From Rhodococcoides corynebacterioides (lineage in GTDB: Bacteria > Actinomycetota > Actinomycetes > Mycobacteriales > Mycobacteriaceae), in the NCBI RefSeq assembly GCF_019834675.1, contig NZ_JABUBU010000001.1:682001-746000 (forward strand): a DNA stretch of 64,000 nt, in the 5' to 3' direction. Below are positions 7,367 to 18,200 of this stretch, in pieces; position 1 is the first letter of the stretch, and every line of letters starts with the position of its first letter. The notes beneath the pieces were generated by a model. That model saw only the letters and a list, made by a program, of their open reading frames with translations. It was not told where the DNA came from and made no database searches. The position numbers and the translations under genes are program-made.

Positions 7367-10300
7367 GTGGGATGGAACGACGGTCCGCCCAACTGGACGG
7401 AGATGGAGCGGTTGCTCTCCGGACGTCCCCGTCCAGGGTCGAGGGTGATCGATCCTCTGGTGGGCGACGGCGGAGACAGCCCGGCGTGGTCCCGCAAGCG
7501 GTCGCCGTACGAGGGCGAGGTGCGCCGCCCGGCCACCACGGTGCCCTACGCGGAACTGCACGCGCACTCGTCCTTCAGCTTCCTCGACGGCGCCTCGCAG
7601 CCGGAGGAGATGGTCGAGGAGGCCGTCCGGCTGGGGCTGGACGCGATCGCCCTCACCGATCACGACGGCATGTACGGGGTGGTGCGGTTCGCCGAGGCGG
7701 CGAAGGAACTCGGCATGAAGACGGTGTTCGGGTCCGAGCTGTCGCTGTCCGGCGCGGCCCCGGCGGAGTCGCGCGCGGGCACCGTCGATCCGGACGGCGT
7801 CCACCTGCTGGTGCTCGCCCGCGGGCAGGAGGGGTACCGGCGGCTGTCCCGGCAGATCGCCGCCGCGCACCTCGTGGGCGGGGAGAAGGGCCGACCGCAG
7901 TACGACCTCGACGCGCTCACCGAGGCCGCCGGTGGCCACTGGCAGATCCTCACGGGGTGCCGCAAGGGGAGTGTGCGTGCGGGCCTGGCGCGCGACGGCC
8001 TCGCGGGGGCCGACGCCGCGCTGCAGGATCTGGTCGATCGCTTCGGTTCGAATCGGGTGAGCGTCGAGCTCACCGCGCAGGGCGTGCCGGAGGACGACGA
8101 GCGCAACGACGCGTTGGCCGGCCTCGCGGCCCGGTACGGGCTGGGCGTCGTGGCCACCACGGCGGCGCATTTCGCCCGTCCGGACCGTCGCCGGTTGGCC
8201 ATGGCGATGGCGGCCGTGCGGGCCCGGCGCAGCCTGGACGAGGCGTCGGGGTGGCTGCCGCCACTCGGGGGCGCGCACCTGCGGTCGGGGGTGGAGATGG
8301 ATCGGATGTTCGCGCCGTATCCGACGGCCGTGTCCGGCGCGGCGGCACTGGGGGAGGAGTGCGCGTTCGATCTGCATCTGATCGCGCCGCAGCTGCCTCC
8401 GTTCGACGTGCCGGACGGACACACCGAGATCTCCTGGCTGCGCGAGCTGACCTACCGCGGCGCGGCGCGGCGCTACGGCCGGCCGGAGGAGGACCCGGCC
8501 GCCTACGCCCAGATCGAGCACGAGCTCACCGTGATCGAGCAGTTGAACTTCCCCGGTTACTTCCTCGTGGTCCACGACATCGTGGCGTTCTGCAAGCAGG
8601 CCGACATCCTGTGTCAGGGACGAGGATCGGCCGCCAACTCCGCCGTCTGCTACGCCATCGGCATCACCCACGTCGACCCGGTGCGCAACGGGCTGCTGTT
8701 CGAGCGATTCCTCTCCGTCGAGCGCGACGGCCCACCGGACATCGACGTCGACATCGAGTCCGACCGCCGCGAGGAAGCCATCCAACACGTCTACGCCAGG
8801 TACGGCCGGGACTACGCGGCGCAGGTGGCCAACGTCATCACCTATCGCGGCAAGTCCTCGGTGCGGGACATGGCGCGAGCGTTGGGCGCCTCGCAGGGAC
8901 AGCAGGACGCCTGGAGCAAGCAGATCACCCGGTGGTCCGGCGTCGGGTCGGCCGACCTCGTCGCCGAATCGCGGGAGACCTCGATCCCCGTTCCCGTCCT
9001 GGACCTGGCCGCGCAGATCGAGAACTTCCCGCGTCACCTCGGAATCCATTCCGGGGGCATGGTGATCTGCGATCGACCCATCGCCGACGTGTGCCCGGTG
9101 GAGTGGGCGCGCATGGCGGGTCGGACGGTCCTGCAGTGGGACAAGGACGACTGCGCCGCCGTCGGGCTGGTGAAGTTCGACATGCTCGGTCTCGGCATGC
9201 TCTCCGCGCTGCACTACATGATCGATCTGGTGAAGGAGCACAAGGGAATCCACGTGGACCTCGCCGAACTCGACCTCGGTGAGGCGGCGGTGTACGAGAT
9301 GCTCCAGCGGGCCGACTCGGTGGGAGTGTTCCAGGTGGAGTCGCGAGCGCAGATGGCCACCCTGCCCCGCCTCAAGCCCCGCGAGTTCTACGACCTGGTG
9401 GTGGAGGTCGCGTTGATCCGCCCCGGGCCCATCCAGGGACACTCGGTGCACCCGTACGTCCGCCGCCGCAACGGGCTCGAGCCCGTGACGTTCGACCATC
9501 CCTCGCTCGAACGCGCCCTCGAGCGCACCCTCGGCGTCCCCCTGTTCCAGGAACAGCTGATGCAGATGGCCGTCGACGTGGCGGGGTTCTCCGCGACCGA
9601 GGCCGATCAGCTGCGCCGAGCCATGGGGTCCAAGCGCAGCCCCGAGAAGATGGAGCGGATGCGGGAGCGGTTCTACGCCGGCATGCGCGAGCTGCACGAC
9701 ATCACCGGCCCCAAAGCCGACCGCATCTTCGACAAGCTCTACGCCTTTGCCAACTTCGGGTTCCCCGAGAGCCATTCGCAGAGTTTCGCGTCGCTGGTGT
9801 TCTATTCGTCGTGGTTCAAGCTGCATCACCCGGCGGCGTTCTGCGCGGGACTGCTGCGGGCGCAACCGATGGGCTTCTACTCACCGCAGTCCCTGGTGGC
9901 CGACGCACGCCGCCACGGGGTGGCGGTGCACGGGCCGGACGTGCAGGCCTCGCTCGCCCACGCCACCGTCGAGAACGCGGGCCTCGAGGTCCGGCTCGGT
10001 CTCGCGGAGGTACGCGGCATCGGCACGGACCTGGCGGAGACCATCGTCGCGGCCCGGGCCGACGGACCGTTCCGCGCCCTGCTCGATTTCACCGGTCGCG
10101 TGGAACTGACGGTGGCGCAGACGGAGTCGCTCGCCACCGCCGGCGCGTTGGCGTGCTTCGGCATCACCCGGCGGGAAGCGCTGTGGGCGGCCGGCGCCGC
10201 CGCGGCGGAGCGCCCCGATCGCCTGCCCGCCGTGGGGGCGTCGATTCGAGCGCCGTCGCTGCCCGGTATGAGCGCCTGGGAACTCGCCGCCGCCGACATC

Positions 10301-10681
10301 TGGGCCACCGGCGTCTCCCCGGACAGCTACCCCACGCAGTTCCTCCGGGAGCGGCTGGACGAGTTGCAGGTGGTCCCGGCCGATCGGCTCCTGTCGGTGA
10401 CCGACGGTGATCGGGTGCTGGTGGCCGGCGCTGTCACCCACCGACAACGCCCGGCGACGGCCGCCGGCGTCACCTTCGTCAACCTCGAGGACGAGACCGG
10501 CATGATCAACGTGGTCTGCTCGGTAGGGGTGTGGCACAAGTACAAGCAGGCGGCCCAGCTCTCGCAGGCGCTCTACGTCCGCGGCATAGTGCAGAACGCC
10601 GAGGGTGTGGTCACCCTGGTCGCGGACAAACTCGAGCCCCTCGACCTCCGTGTGTTGCTGCGCAGTCGTGACTTCCGCTGA
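7367..10681 (+). CDS. dnaE2: error-prone DNA polymerase III alpha subunit DnaE2 (ImuC)
   Basis: The 1104-residue protein begins MGWNDGPPNW, the start typical of mycobacterial DnaE2. An N-terminal PHP domain carries HAH at residues 65-67 and LTDHDG near residue 99. The polymerase core contains PDIDVDIES near residue 458, with two catalytic aspartates, and LVKFDMLGL near residue 605 for the third. A C-terminal helix-hairpin-helix region and OB fold (MINVVCSVGVWHKYK) follow. DnaE2 is the translesion polymerase of the ImuA'-ImuB-DnaE2 mutasome that makes damage-induced mutations. ImuA' and ImuB are not next to it in this window. The GTG at 7367 follows an AGGGGAGGGGG stretch. A perfect LexA box lies just upstream. 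Confidence 0.95.
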   Translation: MGWNDGPPNWTEMERLLSGRPRPGSRVIDPLVGDGGDSPAWSRKRSPYEGEVRRPATTVPYAELHAHSSFSFLDGASQPEEMVEEAVRLGLDAIALTDHDGMYGVVRFAEAAKELGMKTVFGSELSLSGAAPAESRAGTVDPDGVHLLVLARGQEGYRRLSRQIAAAHLVGGEKGRPQYDLDALTEAAGGHWQILTGCRKGSVRAGLARDGLAGADAALQDLVDRFGSNRVSVELTAQGVPEDDERNDALAGLAARYGLGVVATTAAHFARPDRRRLAMAMAAVRARRSLDEASGWLPPLGGAHLRSGVEMDRMFAPYPTAVSGAAALGEECAFDLHLIAPQLPPFDVPDGHTEISWLRELTYRGAARRYGRPEEDPAAYAQIEHELTVIEQLNFPGYFLVVHDIVAFCKQADILCQGRGSAANSAVCYAIGITHVDPVRNGLLFERFLSVERDGPPDIDVDIESDRREEAIQHVYARYGRDYAAQVANVITYRGKSSVRDMARALGASQGQQDAWSKQITRWSGVGSADLVAESRETSIPVPVLDLAAQIENFPRHLGIHSGGMVICDRPIADVCPVEWARMAGRTVLQWDKDDCAAVGLVKFDMLGLGMLSALHYMIDLVKEHKGIHVDLAELDLGEAAVYEMLQRADSVGVFQVESRAQMATLPRLKPREFYDLVVEVALIRPGPIQGHSVHPYVRRRNGLEPVTFDHPSLERALERTLGVPLFQEQLMQMAVDVAGFSATEADQLRRAMGSKRSPEKMERMRERFYAGMRELHDITGPKADRIFDKLYAFANFGFPESHSQSFASLVFYSSWFKLHHPAAFCAGLLRAQPMGFYSPQSLVADARRHGVAVHGPDVQASLAHATVENAGLEVRLGLAEVRGIGTDLAETIVAARADGPFRALLDFTGRVELTVAQTESLATAGALACFGITRREALWAAGAAAAERPDRLPAVGASIRAPSLPGMSAWELAAADIWATGVSPDSYPTQFLRERLDELQVVPADRLLSVTDGDRVLVAGAVTHRQRPATAAGVTFVNLEDETGMINVVCSVGVWHKYKQAAQLSQALYVRGIVQNAEGVVTLVADKLEPLDLRVLLRSRDFR

Positions 10682-10732
10682 GCCCGGCCGTACACCGTGC
10701 CGGCGGGCGCGGTCCCGTGCCACCATGCGCCC

Positions 10733-11641
10733 ATGAGAACAGCGCGTCCGAGAACAGCGCCCACGACAAGGCTGGCCGCCGTCCTGTGCATCGCGGGTCT
10801 GCTCGCGGCGGCCGGATGTGCCACCCGTGAGCCGGATCTCGGGCCGAGCGGCGAACCCCACGACGCCGGTGCCGTCAGCGCCCCCGGAACCGACTCGGGC
10901 ATCGCCCTCACCGAGGCGGCCCCGGCACGCTCGCAGGTCACGCCGACCCGCCAGGACGTCGTGAACGCCGCCGTCTCCCTCGTCGCGGACGATCCGATCG
11001 CCGCGGCGGACCGCACGCAGGCGATCGCCGAGAACCGCGGCGGTCGAGTCGACTCTCGCACCGACTCGCCGTCGGTCGACGACGGACCCGCGTCCGCCGC
11101 GCTGACGGTGCGGGTGCCGGCCGACGGCCTCGACGCGGCACTCGACGAGGTCGGCACGGTCGGCCGCGTCACCGCGGTCGGGGTGGATCGGACGGACGTC
11201 ACCGATCAGGTGACCGACGTCGACGCCCGCATCGCCGCCCTCGACGCCACCGTGACCCGACTGCGCGACCTCCTCGCCACCGCGTCGTCCACCGCCGATC
11301 TACTCGCCGCCGAGACGGCCCTGTCGGATCGGCAGGGGGAACTCGACAGCCTGCGGGGGCAGCAGCAGTCCCTGCGCGAGCGAATCGACCTCGCCACCGT
11401 GTCGGTGCAGATCACCGAGACCGAGACCGCGTCCCGCGGCGGGGTCGGCGACGCCTTCGCCGACGGCTGGCACGCGCTGCTGCGAGCGCTCACCGCGGTG
11501 GGGCTGTTCCTCGTCGCCGCGGTGCCGTGGGCCGCGCTCGTCGCGGTGCTCGTCGGCCTCGTGATCGGCCTGCTCCGACTGCGTCGGCGCCGCCGCACCC
11601 GAGCCCGACCGGCTCAGATGCTGCCCTCGAACCCGAGCTGA
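10733..11641 (+). CDS. DUF4349 domain lipoprotein
   Basis: The 302-residue protein has a lipoprotein signal peptide: basic start, hydrophobic core and lipobox LAAAGC, with Cys29 as the modified residue. The middle matches DUF4349. [12 protein letters not shown] strand is followed by [19 protein letters not shown], then by a long coiled coil (about residues 160-230, [20 protein letters not shown] and [17 protein letters not shown]). One C-terminal membrane helix (about 255-285) and an arginine-rich tail follow. It is probably anchored outside the membrane at both ends; the function is unknown in the family. Its last 28 bases overlap the 3' end of the convergent trmL gene. Confidence 0.85.
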   Translation: MRTARPRTAPTTRLAAVLCIAGLLAAAGCATREPDLGPSGEPHDAGAVSAPGTDSGIALTEAAPARSQVTPTRQDVVNAAVSLVADDPIAAADRTQAIAENRGGRVDSRTDSPSVDDGPASAALTVRVPADGLDAALDEVGTVGRVTAVGVDRTDVTDQVTDVDARIAALDATVTRLRDLLATASSTADLLAAETALSDRQGELDSLRGQQQSLRERIDLATVSVQITETETASRGGVGDAFADGWHALLRALTAVGLFLVAAVPWAALVAVLVGLVIGLLRLRRRRRTRARPAQMLPSNPS

Positions 11642-12078
11642 CGCCACGCCTCGTAGATCACGACGGACGCCGCGTTGGTGATGTTCATCGACCGTCGGCC
11701 CGCCAGCATGGGGATGCGCAGTCGGTCCGTCACGTGCGGATCGGCGAGCACCTCCGGCGCGAGGCCGGTGGGCTCGGGGCCGAGCAGCAACACGTCGCCC
11801 GCGCGGTACTGCACGGAGGCGTAGGACGTCGTCGCGTGCGCAGTCAGGGCGAAGACCCGTTCCGGCGCCAGTGCCTCCCAGGCGGCGGCCAGGCTCGGGT
11901 GCACCGTCACCGACGCCAGGTCGTGATAGTCCAACCCCGCCCGCTTCAACTTCGGCTCGGACAGGTCGAACCCCAGCGGTTCGACGAGGTGCAGCTCGCA
12001 CCCGGTTCCGGCCACGAGCCGAATGGCGTTGCCGGTGTTCTGCGGGATGCGGGGCTCGTGGAACATCAGACGAAACAC
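11614..12078 (-). CDS. trmL: tRNA (cytidine(34)-2'-O)-methyltransferase TrmL
   Basis: The 154-residue protein is a minimal SpoU/TrmD-type knotted methyltransferase. [17 protein letters not shown] is the TrmL N-terminal motif, [10 protein letters not shown] forms part of the S-adenosylmethionine-binding trefoil knot, and [22 protein letters not shown] is the C-terminal knot signature (a landmark near residue 120). TrmL methylates the 2'-hydroxyl of the wobble base in leucine tRNAs. The length equals the family norm. A GTG at 12078 gives VFRLMFHEP; an ATG at 12066 is also possible. It is divergent from folD, with 54 bases between starts, and overlaps the DUF4349 gene tail to tail. Confidence 0.9.
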   Translation of the reverse strand: MFRLMFHEPRIPQNTGNAIRLVAGTGCELHLVEPLGFDLSEPKLKRAGLDYHDLASVTVHPSLAAAWEALAPERVFALTAHATTSYASVQYRAGDVLLLGPEPTGLAPEVLADPHVTDRLRIPMLAGRRSMNITNAASVVIYEAWRQLGFEGSI

Positions 12079-12132
12079 CCGATCAGCCTGCCACGTCGCA
12101 TCCACCCGTCGTCGCGTGGGAAACTGAGTGTC

Positions 12133-12996
12133 GTGACGGCGACTCGACTGGACGGCAAACTCACTCGCGACGAACTCTTCGTCGACCTGACCGCCCGGGT
12201 GTCGGCGCTGCGGGAGCGCGGCATCGTCCCCGGCCTCGGCACCGTCCTGGTCGGCGACGACCCCGGATCGGCCGCCTATGTGCGGGGCAAGCACAACGAC
12301 TGCGCCAAGGTCGGCATCGCCTCGATCCGGCGTGATCTCCCCGCGGACATCACGCAGGACGAGTTGGATGCCGTCATCGACGACCTCAACGCCGATCCCG
12401 CGTGCACCGGCTACATCGTGCAGCTGCCGTTGCCGAAGCACCTCGACGAGAACCGGGCGCTCGAGCGGGTCGACCCCGACAAGGACGCCGACGGACTGCA
12501 TCCCGTGAACCTCGGCCGTCTGGTGCTCGGCAAGGACTCGACCCTGCCGTGCACCCCGCGGGGCATCGTGCACCTGCTCCGTCGGTACGACGTCCCGCTG
12601 AACGGCGCGCACGTGGTGGTGGTGGGCCGCGGCGTGACCGTCGGTCGACCGCTGGGATTGATCCTCACCCGTCGTTCCGAGAACTCCACCGTGACGCTGT
12701 GTCACACGGGCACGCGGGACCTGGCCGCCGAGGTGCGCCGCGCGGACGTCGTCGTCGCGGGCGCCGGGGTGGTCGGCCTCATCACGGCCGACATGGTCAA
12801 GCCGGGTGCCGCGGTGATCGACGTCGGCGTCTCCCGCACCGACGACGGCCTGCGCGGCGACGTCGCCGCGGGCGTGGAGGACGTCGCCGGGTTCCTCTCG
12901 CCCAACCCCGGCGGGGTCGGTCCGCTGACGCGGGCGTTCCTGCTGTCCAACGTGGTCGAGCGCGCCGAGCGCACCGCCGGCGCCGACCGGTCGTGA
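12133..12996 (+). CDS. folD: bifunctional methylenetetrahydrofolate dehydrogenase/cyclohydrolase
   Basis: This 287-residue protein has the FolD order. The N-terminal catalytic domain carries [21 protein letters not shown] (landmark near residue 36), with the active-site Lys in the YVxxK motif. The motif [10 protein letters not shown] and the [11 protein letters not shown] loop follow. The NADP-binding Rossmann domain has [15 protein letters not shown], and the last helix has [14 protein letters not shown]. It interconverts methylene-, methenyl- and formyl-tetrahydrofolate, supplying one-carbon units for purines and formyl-Met. The GTG start is chosen by fit to the family N-terminus. Its stop overlaps the next gene's start (GTGA), so the two are translationally coupled. 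Confidence 0.96.
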   Translation: MTATRLDGKLTRDELFVDLTARVSALRERGIVPGLGTVLVGDDPGSAAYVRGKHNDCAKVGIASIRRDLPADITQDELDAVIDDLNADPACTGYIVQLPLPKHLDENRALERVDPDKDADGLHPVNLGRLVLGKDSTLPCTPRGIVHLLRRYDVPLNGAHVVVVGRGVTVGRPLGLILTRRSENSTVTLCHTGTRDLAAEVRRADVVVAGAGVVGLITADMVKPGAAVIDVGVSRTDDGLRGDVAAGVEDVAGFLSPNPGGVGPLTRAFLLSNVVERAERTAGADRS

Positions 12997-13265
12997 CCGC
13001 GCTGCGCCGTCAGCTGCCCGTCCTGATGGTGGCGGCCGTCGTTGTCGCCGCGGTCGTGCTGGTGCTCGCCGACCGCTGGCGCCGCGGCGCCTTCGTCTTC
13101 GGGATCGCCGTCCTGGTCGCCGCGGCGCTCCGGCTGCTGCTCACCGAGGATCGGGTGGGCGTCCTGGCGGTGCGCTCACGCACCTTCGACGTCGTCTCGA
13201 TGGCCCTGGTCGGCGGCGCCGTGGTCTGGCTGGCAGTGTCGATCGACCCGCTCGGGACCGACTGA
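12993..13265 (+). CDS. DUF3017 small membrane protein
   Basis: A 90-residue protein with three predicted membrane helices, at about residues 8-27, 32-50 and 65-84, separated by short basic loops (DRWRRGA and RSRTFD). Position directly after folD, three-helix layout and the motif [20 protein letters not shown] fit DUF3017, an actinobacterial family of unknown function usually found beside folD. The GTG start overlaps the folD stop by 4 bases. It is convergent with the ABC permease that follows. Confidence 0.85.
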   Translation: MTALRRQLPVLMVAAVVVAAVVLVLADRWRRGAFVFGIAVLVAAALRLLLTEDRVGVLAVRSRTFDVVSMALVGGAVVWLAVSIDPLGTD

Positions 13266-13285
13266 CCGTTCTCGGTCGCGTTCGG

Positions 13286-14224
13286 TCACCCGTCGGACGA
13301 CCGCGACACCCGCAGCGCCACCGGGACCAGCACCGCCAGAACGAGGATCGAGACGACGATCGAGTACGCCGTCGGGTGCATCGACGCCCAGTTGACCGGC
13401 TCGCGGATGGCCGGTGACGGCGCCACCGGGTTGCCGAACGCCTCGCGGGTGGATCGCGCCGTCGACGTGATCGGATTCCATTGCGCGAACGCGCGCAACG
13501 GCCCCGGCAACGTCGACGAGGGAATGAACGCCGACGAGATGAACGTGATGGGGAACAACACGATCATGAGCGCACTCTGCGCACTCTCGGCCGTACCGGC
13601 GACGAGGCCCACCACCGCGCCCAGCCAGGAAATCGCGAAGCCGAAGAACATGAGCAGCAGGACGGCCCCCAGCGCGTCCAGCACCGACGAGCGGATGCGC
13701 CACCCGACGGCGTAGCCCGCGGCGATCATCACGGCGATCGAGACCACCGAGACGAGAGTGTCGGACAGGGTGCGGCCCAACACGATCGACACCCGGGACA
13801 TGGGCAGGGAGTGAAACCGGTCGACGATGCCCTCCTTGCTGTCCGTCGCCAGTCCGATGGCGGTGAACGCGGCGCTGAACACCACGGTCTGGGTGAAGAT
13901 GCCGCCCATGAGGAACTCGCGGTAGGTGGGGCCGCCGAGTGCCCCGCCGAAGACGTAGGAGAACAGCAGCACGAACATCAGCGGCTGCACCGTGGCGCCG
14001 AGCAGCAGTTGCGGAACCCGCAGGATGGTCAACAGGTTGCGCTGGGTCATGGTCAGGCAGTCCACGAGGAAGCTGTGGACGTTCTGGGGACGCACCGCCG
14101 GGATCGACGGTTCCGGACTCGGTCGGCGTGCGTGCCGGGCGGCGCCGGGTTCGCGGCCGGTCGCACCACCACCACCGCCGTGGGCGGGACGGTGCTCGGT
14201 GCGCTCGGGTCGGTAGGTGGTCAC
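13286..14224 (-). CDS. ABC-2 type (DrrB-like) export permease
   Basis: This 312-residue protein has a long polar Gly/Pro-rich N-terminus (about 50 residues) and then six membrane helices between residues about 75 and 305. The pattern is that of daunorubicin-resistance DrrB permeases: TQRNLLTILRVPQLLL, the first helix QPLMFVLLFSYVFGG, the amphipathic loop TDSKEGIVDRFHSLPMSR, and PITFISSAFIPSSTLPGPLR. It forms the membrane channel for the ATPase encoded immediately upstream, whose stop overlaps its GTG start (GTGA). Coupling to the NRPS suggests it exports the NRPS peptide. It is the last gene of the operon and converges on the DUF3017 gene. Confidence 0.88.
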   Translation of the reverse strand: MTTYRPERTEHRPAHGGGGGATGREPGAARHARRPSPEPSIPAVRPQNVHSFLVDCLTMTQRNLLTILRVPQLLLGATVQPLMFVLLFSYVFGGALGGPTYREFLMGGIFTQTVVFSAAFTAIGLATDSKEGIVDRFHSLPMSRVSIVLGRTLSDTLVSVVSIAVMIAAGYAVGWRIRSSVLDALGAVLLLMFFGFAISWLGAVVGLVAGTAESAQSALMIVLFPITFISSAFIPSSTLPGPLRAFAQWNPITSTARSTREAFGNPVAPSPAIREPVNWASMHPTAYSIVVSILVLAVLVPVALRVSRSSDG

Positions 14225-15237
14225 GTCGGCTCCCCGGCGCCGACCGCTTCGACGGCCCCCATCGGCTCGGCGGAGCGGCCGGTGGATTCGAAGAAGACGT
14301 CGTCGAGGTCCGGCACGTTGATCCGCGCGTCACCGACGTCGATGCCGGTGCGGTGCAGGCGGGAGAGCACGTCCACCATGCTGGCGCTGCCGTGCCGCCC
14401 GTCCACGGTGAACCACCCCTCCGCGACCGTGGTGCGGTGGACCCGGAAGTTCATGTTCGGCAACAGATCCGAGGCCAGCCGTAGATCCTCCGGCCGGCGC
14501 AGCCGGACGTCCACAGCGGGAGGCCGGACCCGCTCCTTGAGTTCCGTCGGTGTGCCGCGGGCGACGACGACGCCGCGGTCGATCACGGCGATCGCGTCGG
14601 CCAACCGGTCCGCCTCCTCGAGGTACTGGGTGGTGAGCAGAACCGCGGTCCCTTCTGCCTTGAGTTCGGCGACGATGTCCCACATGTCGTTGCGGCTACG
14701 CGGGTCCAGGCCGGTGGTCGGCTCGTCGAGAATGATCAGCGGCGGCCGGGCGACCAGCGCGCCGGCGAGGTCGAGGCGTCGCCGCATGCCCCCCGAATAG
14801 GTGGACACGGCGCGCGAGCCGACGTCGTCGAGCCGGAACCGTTCCAACAGTTGCCGTGCCCGCGCTCGTGCGTCGCGCGCGCCGGCGCCGTACAGGCGGG
14901 CGAGCATGCGCAGGTTCTCGTAGCCGGTGAGCTTGTTGTCGACCGCGGCGTACTGACCGGACAGGCCGATCAGCCCCCGCACCCGACGGGGATCGCGCAC
15001 CGCGTCCACCCCGGCGACCGTGACGGTGCCGGCCGTCGGCCGAACGAGCGTTCCGACGATGCGGACGGTGGTCGTCTTGCCGGCACCGTTGGGTCCGAGC
15101 ACCGCGGTCACCTCACCGGCCGCGGCAGTGAGGTCGATGCCGTTCAACGCCCGGTGCGATCCGCGCCGCGAGGAGTAGTCCTTCACCAGGCCCCGCACCT
15201 CCACCGCGGGGGCGTTCCGCGGGTCGACGGCCGTCAT
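14221..15237 (-). CDS. ABC exporter ATP-binding protein (DrrA-like)
   Basis: The 338-residue ATPase has Walker A (GPNGAGKTTT, near residue 46), a Q-loop (LSGQYAAVD), the ABC signature (YSGGMRRRLDLA) and Walker B (LIILDEPTTGLD), followed by an H-loop region written LLTTQYLEEAD. Gln where His is usual in the switch (TTQYLEEA) and the C-terminal DUF4162-like extension identify the daunorubicin-resistance DrrA subgroup, which drives export of polyketides, peptides and glycolipids. Its ATG overlaps the NRPS stop by 4 bases, and its own stop overlaps the permease start, so all three proteins should be made from one transcript. A role in product export or self-protection is inferred from this. Confidence 0.92.
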   Translation of the reverse strand: MTAVDPRNAPAVEVRGLVKDYSSRRGSHRALNGIDLTAAAGEVTAVLGPNGAGKTTTVRIVGTLVRPTAGTVTVAGVDAVRDPRRVRGLIGLSGQYAAVDNKLTGYENLRMLARLYGAGARDARARARQLLERFRLDDVGSRAVSTYSGGMRRRLDLAGALVARPPLIILDEPTTGLDPRSRNDMWDIVAELKAEGTAVLLTTQYLEEADRLADAIAVIDRGVVVARGTPTELKERVRPPAVDVRLRRPEDLRLASDLLPNMNFRVHRTTVAEGWFTVDGRHGSASMVDVLSRLHRTGIDVGDARINVPDLDDVFFESTGRSAEPMGAVEAVGAGEPT

Positions 15238-18200
15238 CGAGTGCCGACGGTGGCGGATCGGAACCCGCCGAGCCGACGCGCGACCGCGGCCAGCGCCTCG
15301 GCGGACCCCATCGCGTTGTGCGCCGCGTCGACGGGAGTGTCGGTGATGGACCCCGCCACGTGCGGGCGCCACGACCACGCGCCGAGCCCCGTGTCCGGAC
15401 CCGACGCCGCGGAGAAGACCTGCAGGTCCCCGCCGAACCGGCCCGGGGTATGCGCGTGGCCGAGGTCGACGAACAGTCGGTACCGCTCGTGCAGGCGACG
15501 CATCCGATCCGCGTCGAGGTGCGCGGTCGGTCCGCCCACACCGCGGATGAGGGCGATCGCACCCTCGACGTCCAGATCGTCCGGCACGTCGGCGTCGATC
15601 GGCACGAAGTCGCGGACCAGCGCGGCCACCGTCATCTCGGCGCGTGGCATGTCGGCGGGAATCGGGTACGCGTCGAGCACGATGAGATCGACGTCCTCGC
15701 CGAGCTTCTCGAACTCCACCGCCATCGCGTGCGCGAGCAGGCCGCCGAGCGACCATCCGAGCAACCGATACGGCCCGGCGGGGAACTCGGCCCGCACCAC
15801 GTTCACGTAGTCGCGGGCGATCTCGCCGAGCGACGCGGGTTCCGGTGCGCGCGTGGCGATACCGCGCGCCTGCAGTCCCATCACCGGGACCGACGGGTCC
15901 AGATGGGGGAGCAGTCCCGCGTAGCTCCACGACAGGCCCACCGCCGGGTGGACGCAGACCAGCGGGGCGACGTCGTCCGCCCCGGACCGCAGGGGCAACA
16001 CCACGTCCCACGACGCCCCGGCCGGGGCCGAGCGTGCGGCGCGCCGCGGCGCACGGTGATGCGAACCCACGGCCGTCGGTGCCGGCGGCGGTGTCACGGC
16101 CGCCGACGCCGGCGGCGCAATGGCCTCCGGCTGCCGGGTGTCGATTCCGTCGTCGAGCACGATCGCCTCCTGTAGTCGAGCGGACAGCGATGCCGGTGTC
16201 GCGGCATCGAAGAACCATGTGACGTCCACGGCGTCGGGGTTCACCCGGTCGCCGAGACGGTCGCGCATCAGGTCGAGGACCCGAACCGCGGCGAGCGAGT
16301 TGCCGCCGAGCGTGAAGAAGTCGCCGTCCGCGGGGACGTCGTCGACCTCGAGCACCTCCGCGAACGCCGAGCGCAGCATCGACTCCAGCGCGGCGCGTTC
16401 GTCGGTCGCCTCGGAAAGCGCGGGCACCGCGGGCACCACGGCCGCCACCGGGGCGGCGTCCCGGTCCTCGTCGACGAGGACCACCGACCGCAGGGCCTCG
16501 CGGTCCACCTTCCCGTGGGTGGTCAGGGGCAGCCGCTCGTGCAGAACGAACCGACTCGGTACGTGGGTGCGCGGCAGCGTGGCGGTGGCGTGCTCCCGCA
16601 GGGCCGCGTCGTCGACGCCGGGAGCACAGACGTGCGCCACCAGCATCGGTCCGTCGGGACCGGGGCTCACCAGCACCGCCGCGCCGAGCACGGCGGGATG
16701 GGCGGTGAGCACGGCCTCGACCTCGGCGGGTTCGATGCGCACGCCGCGCACCTTGGTCTGGGCGTCCGACCGCCCGAGGATCTCGAGGACGTCGGGCATC
16801 CGTCCGGCGGCACCGTCGGCAGGACGCACCCGCACCAGATCGCCCGTGCGGTAGGCCCGCGTCCCGGGGGGACCGGCGGCGTCGGCGACGAAGCGCGACG
16901 CGGTGAGCCCCGGCCGACCCGGGTAGCCGACGGCGAGACCCGCTCCGGCCACGTAGAGCTCGCCGGTCTCACCCGTCGGCACCGCCGCCAGGGTCGGCCC
17001 GAGCACACGCACCGCCGTGCCCGCCACCGGTGTCCCGATGTGCGGTGGCCGACCCGGCTGCTGCACACCCATGGTCGCGGCGACCGTGGTCTCGCTCGGC
17101 CCATAGGCGTTGACCAGGCGACGGGAGGACGCCCACCGCTCGGCCACGGCGGCGGGCAGGGCCTCACCGCCGGTGCCGACGGTGCGGACGCCGGGAACCG
17201 CGTCGGGCTCGAGCAGGGCCAGAGCGGCCGGTGTCAGGAAGACCGTGTTCACCGACTCCCGGTTCACGACAGCAGCCAGGGCCGATCCCGCGAAGGCGTA
17301 CGGCGGGGCGACGATCGTCGCGGCACCACTGCCGACGGCGAGGAGGAGCTCGAGTACCGCGGCGTCGAATCCGGGGGACGCGACGTGCAGGACGCGCGAC
17401 CGGTGGTCGGTCTCGAAGGTGCTGCGCAGCGTCGCCGCGAATCGATCGAGGCCACGGTGGGGGACCGCGACCGGCTTCGGGCGCCCGGTGGTGCCCGAGG
17501 TGTAGATCAGATAGGCCACGTCGTCCGGACGGGCGGCGCGCGCCGGCTCCGACGGCGGCGGTGGGGTGCCGTCGTGGTCGGTCGGAACACCGGCGGGGTC
17601 GAGCGACCACCAGGTGACCGAGTCGGGGAGCGAGACCGCGTCGATCTCGCGCGTGAGGCCGACGACCGGCGCCGCGTCGTCCAGGACGTACTGCAGGCGG
17701 TCGCGCGGGTAGGTCGGGTCGACCGGCAGAACCGCGGCCCCGGACAGGGCGACGCCCCAGAACGCGGTGACCGAGGCGGCGGACCGACCCATCGCCACCG
17801 CCACCACCGTGCCCGGCCCCGCGCCGGCGGCCCGCAGTCGCGCGGCGAGCGCGTCCGCCGCGGCGAGCAGTTCGGCGTAGGTGCGACGACCGTCGGACGC
17901 CGACACCGCCGGTCGGTGCGGCCCGTCGGTGGCCGCGGACACCAGCAGGTCGGCCATCGTCGACCCGCGCGGCACGGGCGCCGCCGCGAGGTCGCCGACC
18001 GGGCGATCCGGCGCGCGGGTACCGCGCTCGAGCACGTCGCACACCGCGGCGGCCAGGCGCCGAGCCGTCGCGGGCAGGAACATCTCGCGCGCGAACGTCA
18101 CCTCGACGTCGGCGCCGCCGTCGCGCCGCGCGGTCACCGTGAACACCAGGTCGAACGCGGAGTGGCGCGGGGCGATCGCGAGGGCCGACACCGTCTGGTC

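Noticed and set aside
7288..9282. Alternative plus-strand frame inside dnaE2
   Set aside because: Arg/Gly-rich shadow; the DnaE2 frame carries all PHP and polymerase motifs.
15238..16218. Longer form of the DrrA-like ATPase running into the NRPS
   Set aside because: The extra region is a shadow of the NRPS thioesterase. The ATPase starts at the ATG overlapping the NRPS stop.
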